Positions 1 through 6,980 of a DNA stretch of 21,075 bases are shown in pieces. Made by a program: the position numbers and the translations under genes. The DNA lies in IMG/VR virus record IMGVR_UViG_3300013233_000202, positions 1 through 21,075 of that record; one strand, written 5' to 3'. The stretch is from a virus. Under the pieces are notes generated by a model, which saw only the letters and a program-made list of their open reading frames with translations, made no database searches and was not told the origin of the DNA. Every line of letters starts with the position of its first letter. Position 1 is the stretch's first letter.

Positions 1-2
1 GA

Positions 3-173
3 GGTAAGCTGACGACATTTGGTACTGAAATCACGTTCTGTCAGTTTAACGTGTTTAGAAGACTTAGAGATAATCCAAGTCTTCAGGATCGGAGAATGCT
101 ACCATTGACTTTTTCTTCATTCTTGGCTATATCCGAAAAATTAAGTACTCCAACATTTGAAGGATTATTATGA
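3..173 (+). CDS. 3' end of an unidentified upstream gene (partial)
   Basis: An open frame enters from the left edge and ends at TGA 171-173, giving about 56 C-terminal residues ending in FEGLL. The stop overlaps the next gene's ATG (170-172) as ATGA, an arrangement seen at several junctions here, which supports it being a real coding tail. The visible part is mixed polar and hydrophobic with no motif I recognise. Function cannot be assigned; from its position it belongs to the same operon as the SGNH-like gene. Confidence 0.6.
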   Translation, partial: GKLTTFGTEITFCQFNVFRRLRDNPSLQDRRMLPLTFSSFLAISEKLSTPTFEGLL

Positions 174-1192
174 AATCTATTGTTGTTCACCCATTTGGGA
201 ATATTCCATCATCGATTCATTCGCACAAAGGGGCCCAAGGGTATATTTTTGCCGATCAACTGGGGGCTGAAGTTGCGACGAAACTTCTTAGCCCGAAAAA
301 TTTCGACTCCTATGATTCTGTGTACGTCTATCATGGAAACGATTTTTCTGGGGGACTGAACGTCTTTGGAGGGATCGAGTTTTGGTCTGGGTTAGAGTAT
401 ATTAGAAAACTTGCTCGATACAAGGGCAAAATCTATTCGATCAACATCGATTTTCCGAAATATTCTGAAATGATTCTCTCTAGACTAGAGAGAGTGAAGG
501 AAAAGGGAAAGCCGTATTCTGCCGAATGGGACCTATTTCCATGGGAAGCCTTAAAGAGTCTTGAAAACCGAGCAATAACCCGTGATCCTAATTTTCCTAC
601 TCAGTCGTCAAAATTGGCGTTTGGCGATTCTCACGCGATATCGATGTATCGTCCCGGTTGGATAAATGTTTCGGTACCCTATTCAACGCTTTATGGGTCT
701 ATAAAAAAAGGATTTGAGGCCTTTATTCCGGATCATGAATTCAGTCATATGGAATCGTATTTTGGTAATATCGATATTAGACACCATTTGATGCGACAAG
801 AAAATCCAAAGGAATCTGCCTCGAAATTGGCGATAGCTTATGTCAACGAAGCAGTTCGAATTTCTAATAAATATGACTGCGAATACAAGATTTGGGAACC
901 CCTTCCGATTGAAAACGAATCAAGAAAAATTCCAAAATCGGGATGGTACAAAGGAAAACCATTCTATGGTTCGTGGAAAGAACGAAACGACATTAGGAAT
1001 TTTTTATGGGACTGCGTAAAACTTAGTGCAATAGGGACCAATGTAAAAACTTTTGAATGGATAAAGTGTTTACAAAACACAAAAAATGAATTAGATTTCA
1101 TCTATATGGAAAAACCGAGATCGGTTCATCTTTCCAGATCAGCGTATCCATTGTGGAAACCTGAAACGACAAAAGAAGTATTAGACTTATAA
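170..1192 (+). CDS. SGNH/GDSL-hydrolase-like protein
   Basis: A 340-residue protein with no signal peptide or TM segment. Residues 151-156 read FGDSHA, which resembles block I of SGNH hydrolases in the GDSH form (nucleophile Ser154), and residues 199-206 read GNIDIRHH, which fits the block III region. A polar stretch WEPLPIENESR (242-252) could hold later catalytic residues, but I cannot identify the block V Asp-His with certainty. Members act on ester or acyl groups of lipids and polysaccharides, so a role in carbohydrate modification is possible, but no substrate can be inferred. The start has a good GAAGGA Shine-Dalgarno and overlaps the preceding stop. The fold call is by motif only. Confidence 0.55.
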   Translation: MKSIVVHPFGNIPSSIHSHKGAQGYIFADQLGAEVATKLLSPKNFDSYDSVYVYHGNDFSGGLNVFGGIEFWSGLEYIRKLARYKGKIYSINIDFPKYSEMILSRLERVKEKGKPYSAEWDLFPWEALKSLENRAITRDPNFPTQSSKLAFGDSHAISMYRPGWINVSVPYSTLYGSIKKGFEAFIPDHEFSHMESYFGNIDIRHHLMRQENPKESASKLAIAYVNEAVRISNKYDCEYKIWEPLPIENESRKIPKSGWYKGKPFYGSWKERNDIRNFLWDCVKLSAIGTNVKTFEWIKCLQNTKNELDFIYMEKPRSVHLSRSAYPLWKPETTKEVLDL

Positions 1193-1211
1193 CGTCTCGA
1201 AAGGACAAAAC

Positions 1212-1583
1212 ATGAAAACGTTAATCGCCATACTATTGTCTACGGCGCTCGCAGCGCCAGCGTACAGTAAAACAGTCAATAATAACGATCTTATTGCTGG
1301 TATCATTGTCGGCGCCGTCATTTCGAATCAGGTACGAGTTCAAGAAAAAAAGAAGCGGAAAGCGGCGGAGGCTGCCGCTCGTAATGCGGCTCGGAAGTAC
1401 AACAACGCACCCATTGTTTCTTTACGCCCCCAACCCCGCCCTAGGTTCTTATGTAACCAAGATAAATGGGTTCCGGCGCATTCCAGTTGGGAACCCACTT
1501 ATAACGCTGCTGGACAACGAGTGGGCAATTACAGAGTGGAGCACCCAGGTGAATATAAGGTGACGACGTACTGGTGCAACTGA
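1212..1583 (+). CDS. Small exported protein, probably periplasmic
   Basis: A 123-residue protein with a clear Sec signal peptide: a Lys near the start, a hydrophobic core (residues 3-16) and a likely cleavage near residues 17-20 (APAYSK). A second short hydrophobic stretch (about 26-38, IAGIIVGAVISNQ) resembles a glycine-zipper segment. A very basic Ala/Arg-rich linker (45-62) and a C-terminal domain with two Cys (81 and 122) follow; the pair could form a disulfide in the periplasm. The C-terminal sequence is Trp/Tyr-rich. An AAGGA ribosome site precedes the ATG. It sits just before uvsX. No function is recognised; many phages encode such small envelope proteins. Confidence 0.75.
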   Translation: MKTLIAILLSTALAAPAYSKTVNNNDLIAGIIVGAVISNQVRVQEKKKRKAAEAAARNAARKYNNAPIVSLRPQPRPRFLCNQDKWVPAHSSWEPTYNAAGQRVGNYRVEHPGEYKVTTYWCN

Positions 1584-1621
1584 TAATACCCAGATTCAAC
1601 CGACTCAAAAGAGGATAAATT

Positions 1622-2683
1622 TTGACCAACATAATGGATAAACTTAGGAAGAATTCCAGACTGAAATATACTTCAGTCCTTTCGGAATCTACTTTCTTCA
1701 AAGACAAAAGTCTGACATCGACCCCAATTCCAATGATGAACGTTGCGCTTTCGGGCGAATTAGACGGCGGTATTGGGGCTGGACTAACACTTCTGGCCGG
1801 TCCAAGTAAGCACTTTAAGAGTTCTTTTGCTCTTTTACTGGCCGCATCATATATGAAAAAATATCCTGACTCGATTCTTCTGTTCTATGATTCTGAGTTC
1901 GGTACACCAGAGGGATATTTTAAGACCTACGGGATTGACTTGTCTAGGGTTTTGCATATTCCTATTGCTGACGTAGAGGAATTGAAATTCGATCTAGTTA
2001 ATCAACTAGAGGCCATCGACAAAAAAGAGCACGTCGTAATTATCATCGATTCTATTGGTAATCTGTCATCCAAAAAAGAAAAAGACGACGCCATAAACGA
2101 AAAATCTGTCGCGGATATGACCAGAGCCAAGGCTATAAAATCGTTATTCCGGATGTCTACGCCGTACCTGACGATGAAAGACATTCCACTTATTGCAGTA
2201 AACCATGTTTACCAGACTCAAGAGATGTTCTCAAGGGCTGTTGTATCAGGTGGCACCGGGATTTATTATTCCAGTAATCAAATCTTCATTATCGGCCGTC
2301 GCCAAGAAAAGGTTGGAACTGAAATCGCTGGATATAATTTCATTATCAATATTGAGAAGTCCCGGTACGTAAAGGAGAAATCTAAAATTCCTATCTCCGT
2401 TACATGGGAAGGCGGAATCCAGAAATATTCTGGCCTATTGGAAGTTGCAGTCGAGGGTGGATTCGTTCATAAAGGAAAAAAGGGAAAATCCAGCGGATAC
2501 TTCCATATGAACCATAAGACTGGAGAAATCGAAGAGAAAGCCCATTACGAAAGAGAAACGACAAATAAAGAGTTCTGGGCCAATATTCTGACAGATCCAG
2601 AATTCAAGACGTATATTAAAAAGAGATTCCAGATACCAATGGTTGGTATTCAGAATGAAACCGAGGATACCGTAGATGAGTGA
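1622..2683 (+). CDS. uvsX: UvsX RecA-like recombinase
   Basis: A 353-residue homologue of T4 UvsX, the strand-exchange ATPase that coats ssDNA and drives recombination-dependent replication and repair. It aligns along nearly its whole length with T4 UvsX as I know it: IPMMNVALSGE near residue 36, Walker A GPSKHFKSS (60-68), FYDSEFG (88-94), Walker B VVIIIDS (138-144), DMTRAKAIKSLFR (165-177), and a Gly-rich loop VSGGTG (208-213). At 353 versus 391 residues the acidic C-terminal tail is shorter. The start is the TTG at 1622: GAGG at 1611-1614 lies 7 nt upstream, whereas the in-frame ATG at 1634 is 19 nt away. The 3' end overlaps the next gene by 8 bp, so translation is probably coupled. Confidence 0.97.
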   Translation: MTNIMDKLRKNSRLKYTSVLSESTFFKDKSLTSTPIPMMNVALSGELDGGIGAGLTLLAGPSKHFKSSFALLLAASYMKKYPDSILLFYDSEFGTPEGYFKTYGIDLSRVLHIPIADVEELKFDLVNQLEAIDKKEHVVIIIDSIGNLSSKKEKDDAINEKSVADMTRAKAIKSLFRMSTPYLTMKDIPLIAVNHVYQTQEMFSRAVVSGGTGIYYSSNQIFIIGRRQEKVGTEIAGYNFIINIEKSRYVKEKSKIPISVTWEGGIQKYSGLLEVAVEGGFVHKGKKGKSSGYFHMNHKTGEIEEKAHYERETTNKEFWANILTDPEFKTYIKKRFQIPMVGIQNETEDTVDE

Positions 2684-2984
2684 TGAACTAGAGCACCCTC
2701 TCGTTGAGAACGTACACTATCGTCTCGTTCCATCGGAAGAGTCTGATAAAGCTTGGAACATAGAAATCATATCAGGCGAATTCGTTGAAACCGTTCTTAG
2801 TTTCGACACGGTCGGGATAAACAAAATAAAAGATTGCGCAACGTTCAATTTTAACGTTGTAAACAGTCCCGAATCCGAATATATAAACGAAAGCAACGTA
2901 GACCTCCAAGAATACGCAGGACGCATTCTTATATCTCTGATTGAAAGATCTATTGAAGACAAGACGCTTATAACCAACGACTAG
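2676..2984 (+). CDS. Conserved hypothetical protein between uvsX and the helicase gene
   Basis: A 102-residue acidic, soluble protein with no TM segment. The central part (WNIEIISGEFVETVLSF, residues 27-43) looks beta-rich and the C-terminus (about 76-95) looks helical. It occupies the place of T4 gene 40 between uvsX and 41, but I see no convincing similarity to T4 gp40; it rather resembles small proteins I associate with this position in marine T4-like phages. It overlaps uvsX by 8 bp and is followed 7 nt later by the helicase gene, so it is part of the replication operon. No function is assigned. Confidence 0.8.
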   Translation: MSDELEHPLVENVHYRLVPSEESDKAWNIEIISGEFVETVLSFDTVGINKIKDCATFNFNVVNSPESEYINESNVDLQEYAGRILISLIERSIEDKTLITND

Positions 2985-2991
2985 GCTTTTT

Positions 2992-4368
2992 ATGAACAAA
3001 GAAAATTTTGAGATTTTAGTTCTCAAAGAAATACTCTCAAACGATAATTTTATGCGCAAAGTCATTCCGTACATAAAATTATCGTACTTTGAGACACCCG
3101 TAAAACTTATATTCAAAGAGGTATGCAAATACGTAACAAAATATAACGAGATTCCGTCGAAGGAGTCTCTTTCCGTCGAAGTGTTCGATAACGATATTTC
3201 GCCTGATGCTTTCTCCAATATTAAAGCCGCTTTCGAGAAATCATTCTCCGGAGAGAAATCGAAGGACTATGGTTGGATACTAGATAAGACTGAGAAATGG
3301 TGCCAAAATCGGGCAATATACCTATCAATTTTGGAATCGATAGACATAATTGATGGAAAATCAAAAGACCACCAAAAAGGAGCGATTCCTGAAATTCTTA
3401 AGAACGCTCTGTCGGTATCTTTTAGCTCCAACATCGGACACGATTACATCTCAGATTCTGAGGAACGGTTCGAGTATTATGCGAAAGAAGAAAATCATCT
3501 TCCTTTTGACATTGATATGCTAAATCGGATTACTGATGGTGGCATGCTTGATAAGTGTTTATACGTCGCCCTGGCCGGGACAAACGTCGGAAAATCGATG
3601 CTTATGTGTCATATTGCCGCCTCGACTATATCCATGGGGCATAACGTCCTGTACATATCGGCTGAGATGTCTGAAATGAAAATTTCCCACAGGATCGATG
3701 CGAATTTGATGAACATATCCATGGGAGAATTTGGCGCTCTTAAAAAAGAAGTGTTCAAATCAAAAATCCAGAAATTGGCATCAAAATCTATTGGAACTCT
3801 GATAACGAAAGAGTATCCTACGGGCGCAGCTTCCGCGGATCACTTTAGAATTCTTTTGGATGAATTGAATCTGAAAAAGAATTTCACCCCCCGATTGATC
3901 ATAGTAGATTATCTGAACATTTGTGCGTCGGCCAGATTAAAAAGCGTCGGAGGATCCGTTAATTCATATACATATATAAAAGCAATCGCTGAAGAACTTA
4001 GAGGATTAGCAGTCGAATATGGGATACCGCTTTTGACCGCCACTCAGACGAACCGAAGCGGGTATCAGAATACTGACGTCGATTTGGTCGACACATCAGA
4101 ATCTTTTGGTCTGCCGGCAACCGCTGACGTTATGTTCGCGGTAATGAGAACAGAAGAATTAGATAAGAAAAATCTTCTGATGATAAAACAGCTTAAGAAT
4201 CGATACGGGGACGTAAACAAGAACAAGCGATTCGTCGTCGGGGTAGATTTAGAGAAAATGAGGTTATACGACGCCCCATCCGAGGATCAGAATCTGCAAG
4301 ATTCCAAAATCGACGATCCGGTAGCACAAACGAACTCAACGTCTAAATTTGATAATTTTAAAATATAA
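2992..4368 (+). CDS. 41: Replicative DNA helicase, T4 gp41 / DnaB family
   Basis: A 458-residue hexameric 5'-3' helicase of the RecA-fold superfamily 4, unwinding DNA ahead of the phage fork (T4 gp41 is 475 residues). The N-terminal helical domain covers about residues 1-150. The motor carries Walker A AGTNVGKS (195-202), the catalytic Glu motif YISAEMSE (221-228), Walker B LIIVDYLNI (302-310), the motif III-like TQTNRSG (351-357), and the KQLKNRYGD stretch (399-407), which matches the DnaB arginine-finger region. The C-terminal tail after about 430 is polar and probably flexible. A primase gene is not adjacent in this window. The start is a plain ATG with only a weak upstream AGG. Confidence 0.95.
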   Translation: MNKENFEILVLKEILSNDNFMRKVIPYIKLSYFETPVKLIFKEVCKYVTKYNEIPSKESLSVEVFDNDISPDAFSNIKAAFEKSFSGEKSKDYGWILDKTEKWCQNRAIYLSILESIDIIDGKSKDHQKGAIPEILKNALSVSFSSNIGHDYISDSEERFEYYAKEENHLPFDIDMLNRITDGGMLDKCLYVALAGTNVGKSMLMCHIAASTISMGHNVLYISAEMSEMKISHRIDANLMNISMGEFGALKKEVFKSKIQKLASKSIGTLITKEYPTGAASADHFRILLDELNLKKNFTPRLIIVDYLNICASARLKSVGGSVNSYTYIKAIAEELRGLAVEYGIPLLTATQTNRSGYQNTDVDLVDTSESFGLPATADVMFAVMRTEELDKKNLLMIKQLKNRYGDVNKNKRFVVGVDLEKMRLYDAPSEDQNLQDSKIDDPVAQTNSTSKFDNFKI

Positions 4369-4377
4369 GAGGATATT

Positions 4378-4653
4378 ATGGGAAAGAAAAGACTCAGAAA
4401 TAAGTACACGTCTAACGGCGAACGGTCGACTAACCGAGGCCTTAAGAATGCTCTACGGGCAGAGTATATGAATTCTGGTGAAAGAATTATTAACCAGCTC
4501 AAGGCCTTCAAGCTCGGAAAGAAGACGATGGTCACAATTGAGAACCCGAACAAAGAGGAAACGAATAAGCGATTTATTCGGGTAGATGGAAAGTATTTCT
4601 TCAAAGAGAAGTACGTCCCATCAAAAAAATTCAGCCAGAATCTTGGATCGTGA
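4378..4653 (+). CDS. Small basic hypothetical protein
   Basis: A 91-residue Lys/Arg-rich protein (N-terminus MGKKRLRNKYTSNGER), soluble and without Cys. The charge suggests nucleic-acid contact, but no domain is visible. It has a strong AGAGGA ribosome site five to six bases before ATG and its TGA overlaps the start region of thyX. Short proteins with this kind of KKRxRxxYTS opening occur in other T4-like phages, as far as I recall, but no function is known to me. Confidence 0.8.
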   Translation: MGKKRLRNKYTSNGERSTNRGLKNALRAEYMNSGERIINQLKAFKLGKKTMVTIENPNKEETNKRFIRVDGKYFFKEKYVPSKKFSQNLGS

Positions 4654-5339
4654 GATACATGATTGATAATCCAATTGGAGTGAAACTCGTCAGTTATTCT
4701 GGTCCAGCCTTGGAGTATGATTCTCTCGACACTATGGAAAAAATAATTCTATATTGTGCGAAGGTTTCTAATCCATCTGGTCAGGACAACGTTTCCAATG
4801 TGAAACTCACAAAATATCTTATCGATCATAAGCATTGGTCGCCATTCGAGATGGTTAACGTTTGTCTGGAAATAACAACAACCCGAGATATCGCTCGACA
4901 GATTCTTAGGCATCGATCATTTCAATTTCAAGAGTTTTCTCAGCGGTACGCGGATCCTACAAAGGACTTGTCGTTCATTTTGCGTGAGGCTCGGATGCAA
5001 GATTCGACCAATAGACAGAATTCAACCGAAACTTCTGACCAGGATCTAAAACGAGACTGGCATGCTATGCAGATGGATGTTATTGAAAAGTGCAAAGAGG
5101 CATACAAATGGGCAGTAGACAAGGGAATAGCAAAAGAACAGGCAAGAGTTGTTCTTCCTGAGGGAAACACTATTTCTAGGATGTACGTGAATGGAACGAT
5201 ACGTTCATGGATACATTATATCGAGCTACGAACGAAATCTGGCACTCAGAAAGAGCATATGAAAATAGCAAACGAATGCGCCCTCGCTGTGTCCAGAGTC
5301 TTTCCTCTAATAGGGGATTTCAACAAAAAGGAAAAATGA
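4650..5339 (+). CDS. thyX: FAD-dependent thymidylate synthase ThyX
   Basis: About 229 residues, the normal length for the family. ThyX makes dTMP from dUMP using FAD, NADPH and methylene-tetrahydrofolate. The signature RHRx7S is present as RHRSFQFQEFS (residues 87-97, followed by QRY), with the upstream HWSPFEM (62-68) and a C-terminal RSWIHYIELRT region typical of the active site. Two starts are possible: GTG 4650, which overlaps the previous TGA as GTGA, and ATG 4659, three codons later; neither has an ideal Shine-Dalgarno, and I kept the longer form because of the coupling. Together with the downstream ribonucleotide reductase it supplies DNA precursors during infection. Confidence 0.96.
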   Translation: MRYMIDNPIGVKLVSYSGPALEYDSLDTMEKIILYCAKVSNPSGQDNVSNVKLTKYLIDHKHWSPFEMVNVCLEITTTRDIARQILRHRSFQFQEFSQRYADPTKDLSFILREARMQDSTNRQNSTETSDQDLKRDWHAMQMDVIEKCKEAYKWAVDKGIAKEQARVVLPEGNTISRMYVNGTIRSWIHYIELRTKSGTQKEHMKIANECALAVSRVFPLIGDFNKKEK

Positions 5340-5528
5340 ATGACAATATTCAAAACGAACAACGAAGGTTTTGCGAAGGTTATTTCTGAAAATGGGGAGT
5401 ACACAATTGAATACTACGATAATAAGGGACACCAATTTTTCTTGTCCGACACCACGTACTCTACAGTTACAGAAGCAAATTCTCGGGCTAAAGAGTGGGC
5501 AGACGGATACGTCGATCTGTACGGATGA
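5340..5528 (+). CDS. Small hypothetical protein
   Basis: A 62-residue soluble acidic protein. The pattern YTIEYYDNKGHQFFLS suggests a beta hairpin, followed by a helix (TEANSRAKEWADGYVD). It has a convincing ribosome site, AAGGA 7 nt before ATG, and begins immediately after the thyX stop. Its own stop overlaps an ATG at 5525 (ATGA), which is the natural start of the next gene but lies in the wrong frame for it (see the DUF3310 entry). Small beta-hairpin proteins like this are common beside phage nucleotide-metabolism genes; no function is assigned. Confidence 0.75.
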   Translation: MTIFKTNNEGFAKVISENGEYTIEYYDNKGHQFFLSDTTYSTVTEANSRAKEWADGYVDLYG

Positions 5529-5793
5529 CCGCCCCAAGGAGAAGTTCAACGAAACCCAAATACTTCAGGATATTAGGGAGTATATCGACGCGACATATTC
5601 TCAGCACTATTCGAAGAGCAAATACCAGGCAACAGAATTCATAATCGATGCTGGACATGGCGAAGGTTTCTGCATCGGAAATGTTATGAAGTATGCTCAG
5701 AGGTTCGGAAAAAAGGGAACCTCCCCAGAAGAAAGAAAAAAGGACATAATGAAAATCATTCATTACTCTATTATTCTTTATAACATCCAATAA
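5525..5793 (+). CDS. DUF3310-like small protein, apparent -1 nt frameshift near its start
   Basis: The frame ending at TAA 5791-5793 encodes YSQHY, then CIGNVMKYAQRFGKKG and a helix ending in ILYNIQ, which is the DUF3310 pattern (HY ... GNxxKYxxRxxxK) found in many phages and sometimes labelled nucleotide kinase without proof. No usable start exists in that frame: the next upstream candidates, TTG 5371 and ATG 5392, lie deep inside the preceding gene and give a shadow-like N-terminus. The expected coupled start, ATG 5525 overlapping the previous TGA, is in another frame, and one additional C in the run GCCCC (5531-5535) would join them into an 89-residue protein starting MTAPKEKF. Either the base is missing (sequencing error or mutation) or there is programmed frameshifting. 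The span 5525-5793 is therefore not a multiple of three. Confidence 0.6.
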
Positions 5794-5798
5794 AGGGT

Positions 5799-5828
5799 GT
5801 TTACTTCTCCTCTTCTTTGTGTTAAAAT
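5799..5828 (+). promoter_or_regulatory. T4-early-type promoter (GTTTAC -35)
   Basis: GTTTACT holds -35 TTTACT at 5800-5805; a 17-bp spacer follows, then -10 TAAAAT at 5823-5828 with an extended -10 TGT (5820-5822). GTTTAC is the known -35 core of T4 early promoters. The predicted start is near 5835, in front of the two-TM gene at 5862. The first 16 bases are identical to the promoter at 6127. Confidence 0.75.
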
Positions 5829-5845
5829 ACTCCCAAAGAAGAGGA
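5808..5845 (+). promoter_or_regulatory. Inverted repeat enclosing the -10 box (copy 1)
   Basis: Perfect 12-bp arms TCCTCTTCTTTG (5808-5819) and CAAAGAAGAGGA (5834-5845) flank a 14-nt loop that contains TAAAAT. In a read-through RNA the arms would form a stable hairpin just upstream of the start codon at 5862; in an RNA started at the internal promoter the left arm would be absent. Here the nearest ribosome site, TAGGA at 5851-5855, lies just outside the stem, so any masking would be partial. Confidence 0.7.
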
Positions 5846-5861
5846 AATTATAGGACATGAC

Positions 5862-6119
5862 ATGAAAAAACATAAGGTATTGGAAAAACTGGATTCTGTT
5901 TTTGAGACTGGATATGATGTATTCATAATTTTTAGTTTTCTTACCACAGTTTTTACGGTTATAGGCGGCACCATCTTTTCGTTTTTTGGACTTACATATC
6001 TCGCGTTTTCCTACCCAGGAATCGTCGTGATAATCGCAAAAACGATTATTGCAGTCATAGCCGTTTGGATTTTGTTCGGAGTCGTTTGGCACGTTACAAA
6101 GAAGCGCCGTGCTCGTTAA
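5862..6119 (+). CDS. Two-TM miniprotein A
   Basis: An 85-residue membrane protein with two hydrophobic segments (about residues 19-47 and 52-76), a charged N-terminus and a basic C-terminal tail (KKRRAR). The end of the second segment, AVWILFGVVWHVTKK, has a W-x6-W pattern and resembles the same position in the proteins at 6377 and 6633, so I treat the three as likely divergent paralogues. The ribosome site is TAGGA 6 nt before ATG. An inner-membrane role such as superinfection exclusion or lysis timing is possible (T4 Imm is a similarly small membrane protein), but no sequence match to a known family is claimed. Confidence 0.8.
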   Translation: MKKHKVLEKLDSVFETGYDVFIIFSFLTTVFTVIGGTIFSFFGLTYLAFSYPGIVVIIAKTIIAVIAVWILFGVVWHVTKKRRAR

Positions 6120-6126
6120 TACAGTA

Positions 6127-6156
6127 GTTTACTTCTCCTCTTTTCTGTGATATAAT
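6127..6156 (+). promoter_or_regulatory. T4-early-type promoter (GTTTAC -35, consensus -10)
   Basis: -35 TTTACT at 6128-6133, exact 17-bp spacer, perfect -10 TATAAT at 6151-6156, and extended -10 TGA (6148-6150). This is the strongest promoter in the window. The predicted start is near 6163, giving an RNA leader of only about 17 nt that still contains GAGGAG. Confidence 0.85.
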
Positions 6157-6175
6157 AAACAAGAAAAGAGGAGAA
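6133..6175 (+). promoter_or_regulatory. Inverted repeat enclosing the -10 box and masking the ribosome site (copy 2)
   Basis: Perfect 14-bp arms at 6133-6146 (TTCTCCTCTTTTCT) and 6162-6175 (AGAAAAGAGGAGAA) with a 15-nt loop containing TATAAT. The right arm includes the Shine-Dalgarno GAGGAG (6168-6173), 6 nt before ATG 6180, so in read-through RNA the ribosome site is fully paired. Relative to copy 1 the arms differ in sequence but remain complementary. Confidence 0.8.
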
Positions 6176-6179
6176 TAAC

Positions 6180-6380
6180 ATGAAATTCAAAAATTATATG
6201 GACTTCGAACGTCAAGTTTTAGAGCTTAAAAAGTCTGGAAAAAGCAGAGAAAACATAGAAAAACTCTGTATGAAATCTTTTCCGGACTGGACCGAGGGTC
6301 AGATGGCCGCGAATTTAGATCCGTTCTTTTCGACAAAAAAGTATCTTAACGTATCAAAGAAAACTCGTAGAGGAAAATGA
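6180..6380 (+). CDS. Small soluble hypothetical protein
   Basis: A 66-residue basic protein, largely helical by composition (DFERQVLELKKSGKSRENIEKLC), with no TM segment, placed between two membrane miniproteins. The GAGGAG ribosome site is optimal and lies in the arm of the promoter hairpin. Its TGA overlaps the next start (ATGATG at 6377). The helical N-terminal part with a helix-turn-helix-like rhythm and basic tail (KKTRRGK) might bind nucleic acid, but this is only an impression; no family is recognised. Confidence 0.75.
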   Translation: MKFKNYMDFERQVLELKKSGKSRENIEKLCMKSFPDWTEGQMAANLDPFFSTKKYLNVSKKTRRGK

Positions 6381-6649
6381 TGAAAAGATTCGATAAATTT
6401 ATGGAGATGGGAGCATCGATGCTATACGTTGTTGTTTCGTTTTTCCTCATCGTTGCGTTCATTGGGATCGTCGCTGCAATAAAACGCTTTCTCGATAATA
6501 TTGTAGTTCCTTATTTTTCGGAGAACCCTCAACTACTTTTGACATACGTCAGAGTTGCTCTTGTCCTGTTTTTATCTTGGGTTGGGATTGGCGCCATTTG
6601 GGTTAAGACGAAAAAGATTCATAGAGGCAAATATGAGAAAAATTCTTAA
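6377..6649 (+). CDS. Two-TM miniprotein B
   Basis: A 90-residue protein with two hydrophobic segments (about residues 13-35 and 52-75) separated by a short polar loop containing PYFSENP. It opens with FDKFMEMGA and closes the second segment with WVGIGAIWVKTKK; both ends match the protein at 6633 (ADRFLEIGS; WILVGSIWVQIKK), and the tail also resembles the protein at 5862. ATG 6377 overlaps the previous stop by 4 bp and ATG 6380 is an alternative. The gene overlaps the next by 17 bp. A tandem family of small inner-membrane proteins is the safest description. Confidence 0.8.
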   Translation: MMKRFDKFMEMGASMLYVVVSFFLIVAFIGIVAAIKRFLDNIVVPYFSENPQLLLTYVRVALVLFLSWVGIGAIWVKTKKIHRGKYEKNS

Positions 6650-6881
6650 ATACGCCGATAGATTCCTAGAAATTGGCTCGCTCTTAACCCCTTGGGCTGC
6701 CGCCTTTTCTGTTTTTATGGGAATCATGTTTGTCCTAAACGCCGTAATCGAGGCTCTCGTTAGTTATTTTTACGATAATCCGGATGCCTTTCTGGTGTAC
6801 CTTATAGTTTTTATTGGGGCTATTGTGTCTTGGATTCTCGTAGGGTCTATATGGGTGCAGATAAAGAAATTTCTACGTTGA
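6633..6881 (+). CDS. Two-TM miniprotein C
   Basis: Starting at ATG 6633, preceded by AGAGG about 7 nt upstream, this is an 82-residue protein. The frame is open further upstream, but that part lies inside the previous gene and gives an unlikely N-terminus. Two hydrophobic segments (about residues 17-42 and 52-76) flank a loop with SYFYDNP, matching PYFSENP of the preceding protein. The conserved start (ADRFLEIG) and end (SWILVGSIWVQIKKF) mark it as the closest paralogue of protein B. No terminator follows; the next recognisable element is the tmRNA promoter at 6951. Confidence 0.8.
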   Translation: MRKILKYADRFLEIGSLLTPWAAAFSVFMGIMFVLNAVIEALVSYFYDNPDAFLVYLIVFIGAIVSWILVGSIWVQIKKFLR

Positions 6882-6950
6882 GAACTAAAATTTTCACCGA
6901 TTCGATAGCTGTTACAGATAAGTAACATGATGAATGATTCAAATTATCGA

Positions 6951-6980
6951 GTTTACAATATTGATGATACATGATAAATA
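6951..6980 (+). promoter_or_regulatory. T4-early-type promoter for the tmRNA gene
   Basis: -35 TTTACA at 6952-6957 within GTTTACA, 17-bp spacer, -10 TAAATA at 6975-6980 with extended -10 TGA (6972-6974). The predicted start near 6987 lies just upstream of the acceptor piece of the tmRNA. Upstream, 6882-6950 holds no gene; it contains a small hairpin, TGTTAC/GTAACA at 6910-6927, without a T-tract. Confidence 0.65.

Noticed and set aside
1068-1097. GTTTACA with a TAGATT hexamer 17 bp downstream, as a promoter before the exported-protein gene.
   Set aside because: It lies inside a coding region and the -10 is weak; without start-site data it cannot be told from chance.
2772-3218. Long antisense open frame across the uvsX-helicase junction.
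   Set aside because: It overlaps two strongly supported genes, has no ribosome site, and no antisense transcription signals are seen.
5371-5524. TTG 5371 or ATG 5392 as the start of the DUF3310 gene.
   Set aside because: The ribosome-site spacing is poor and the N-terminus it adds lies out of frame within a well-supported gene and looks like shadow sequence.
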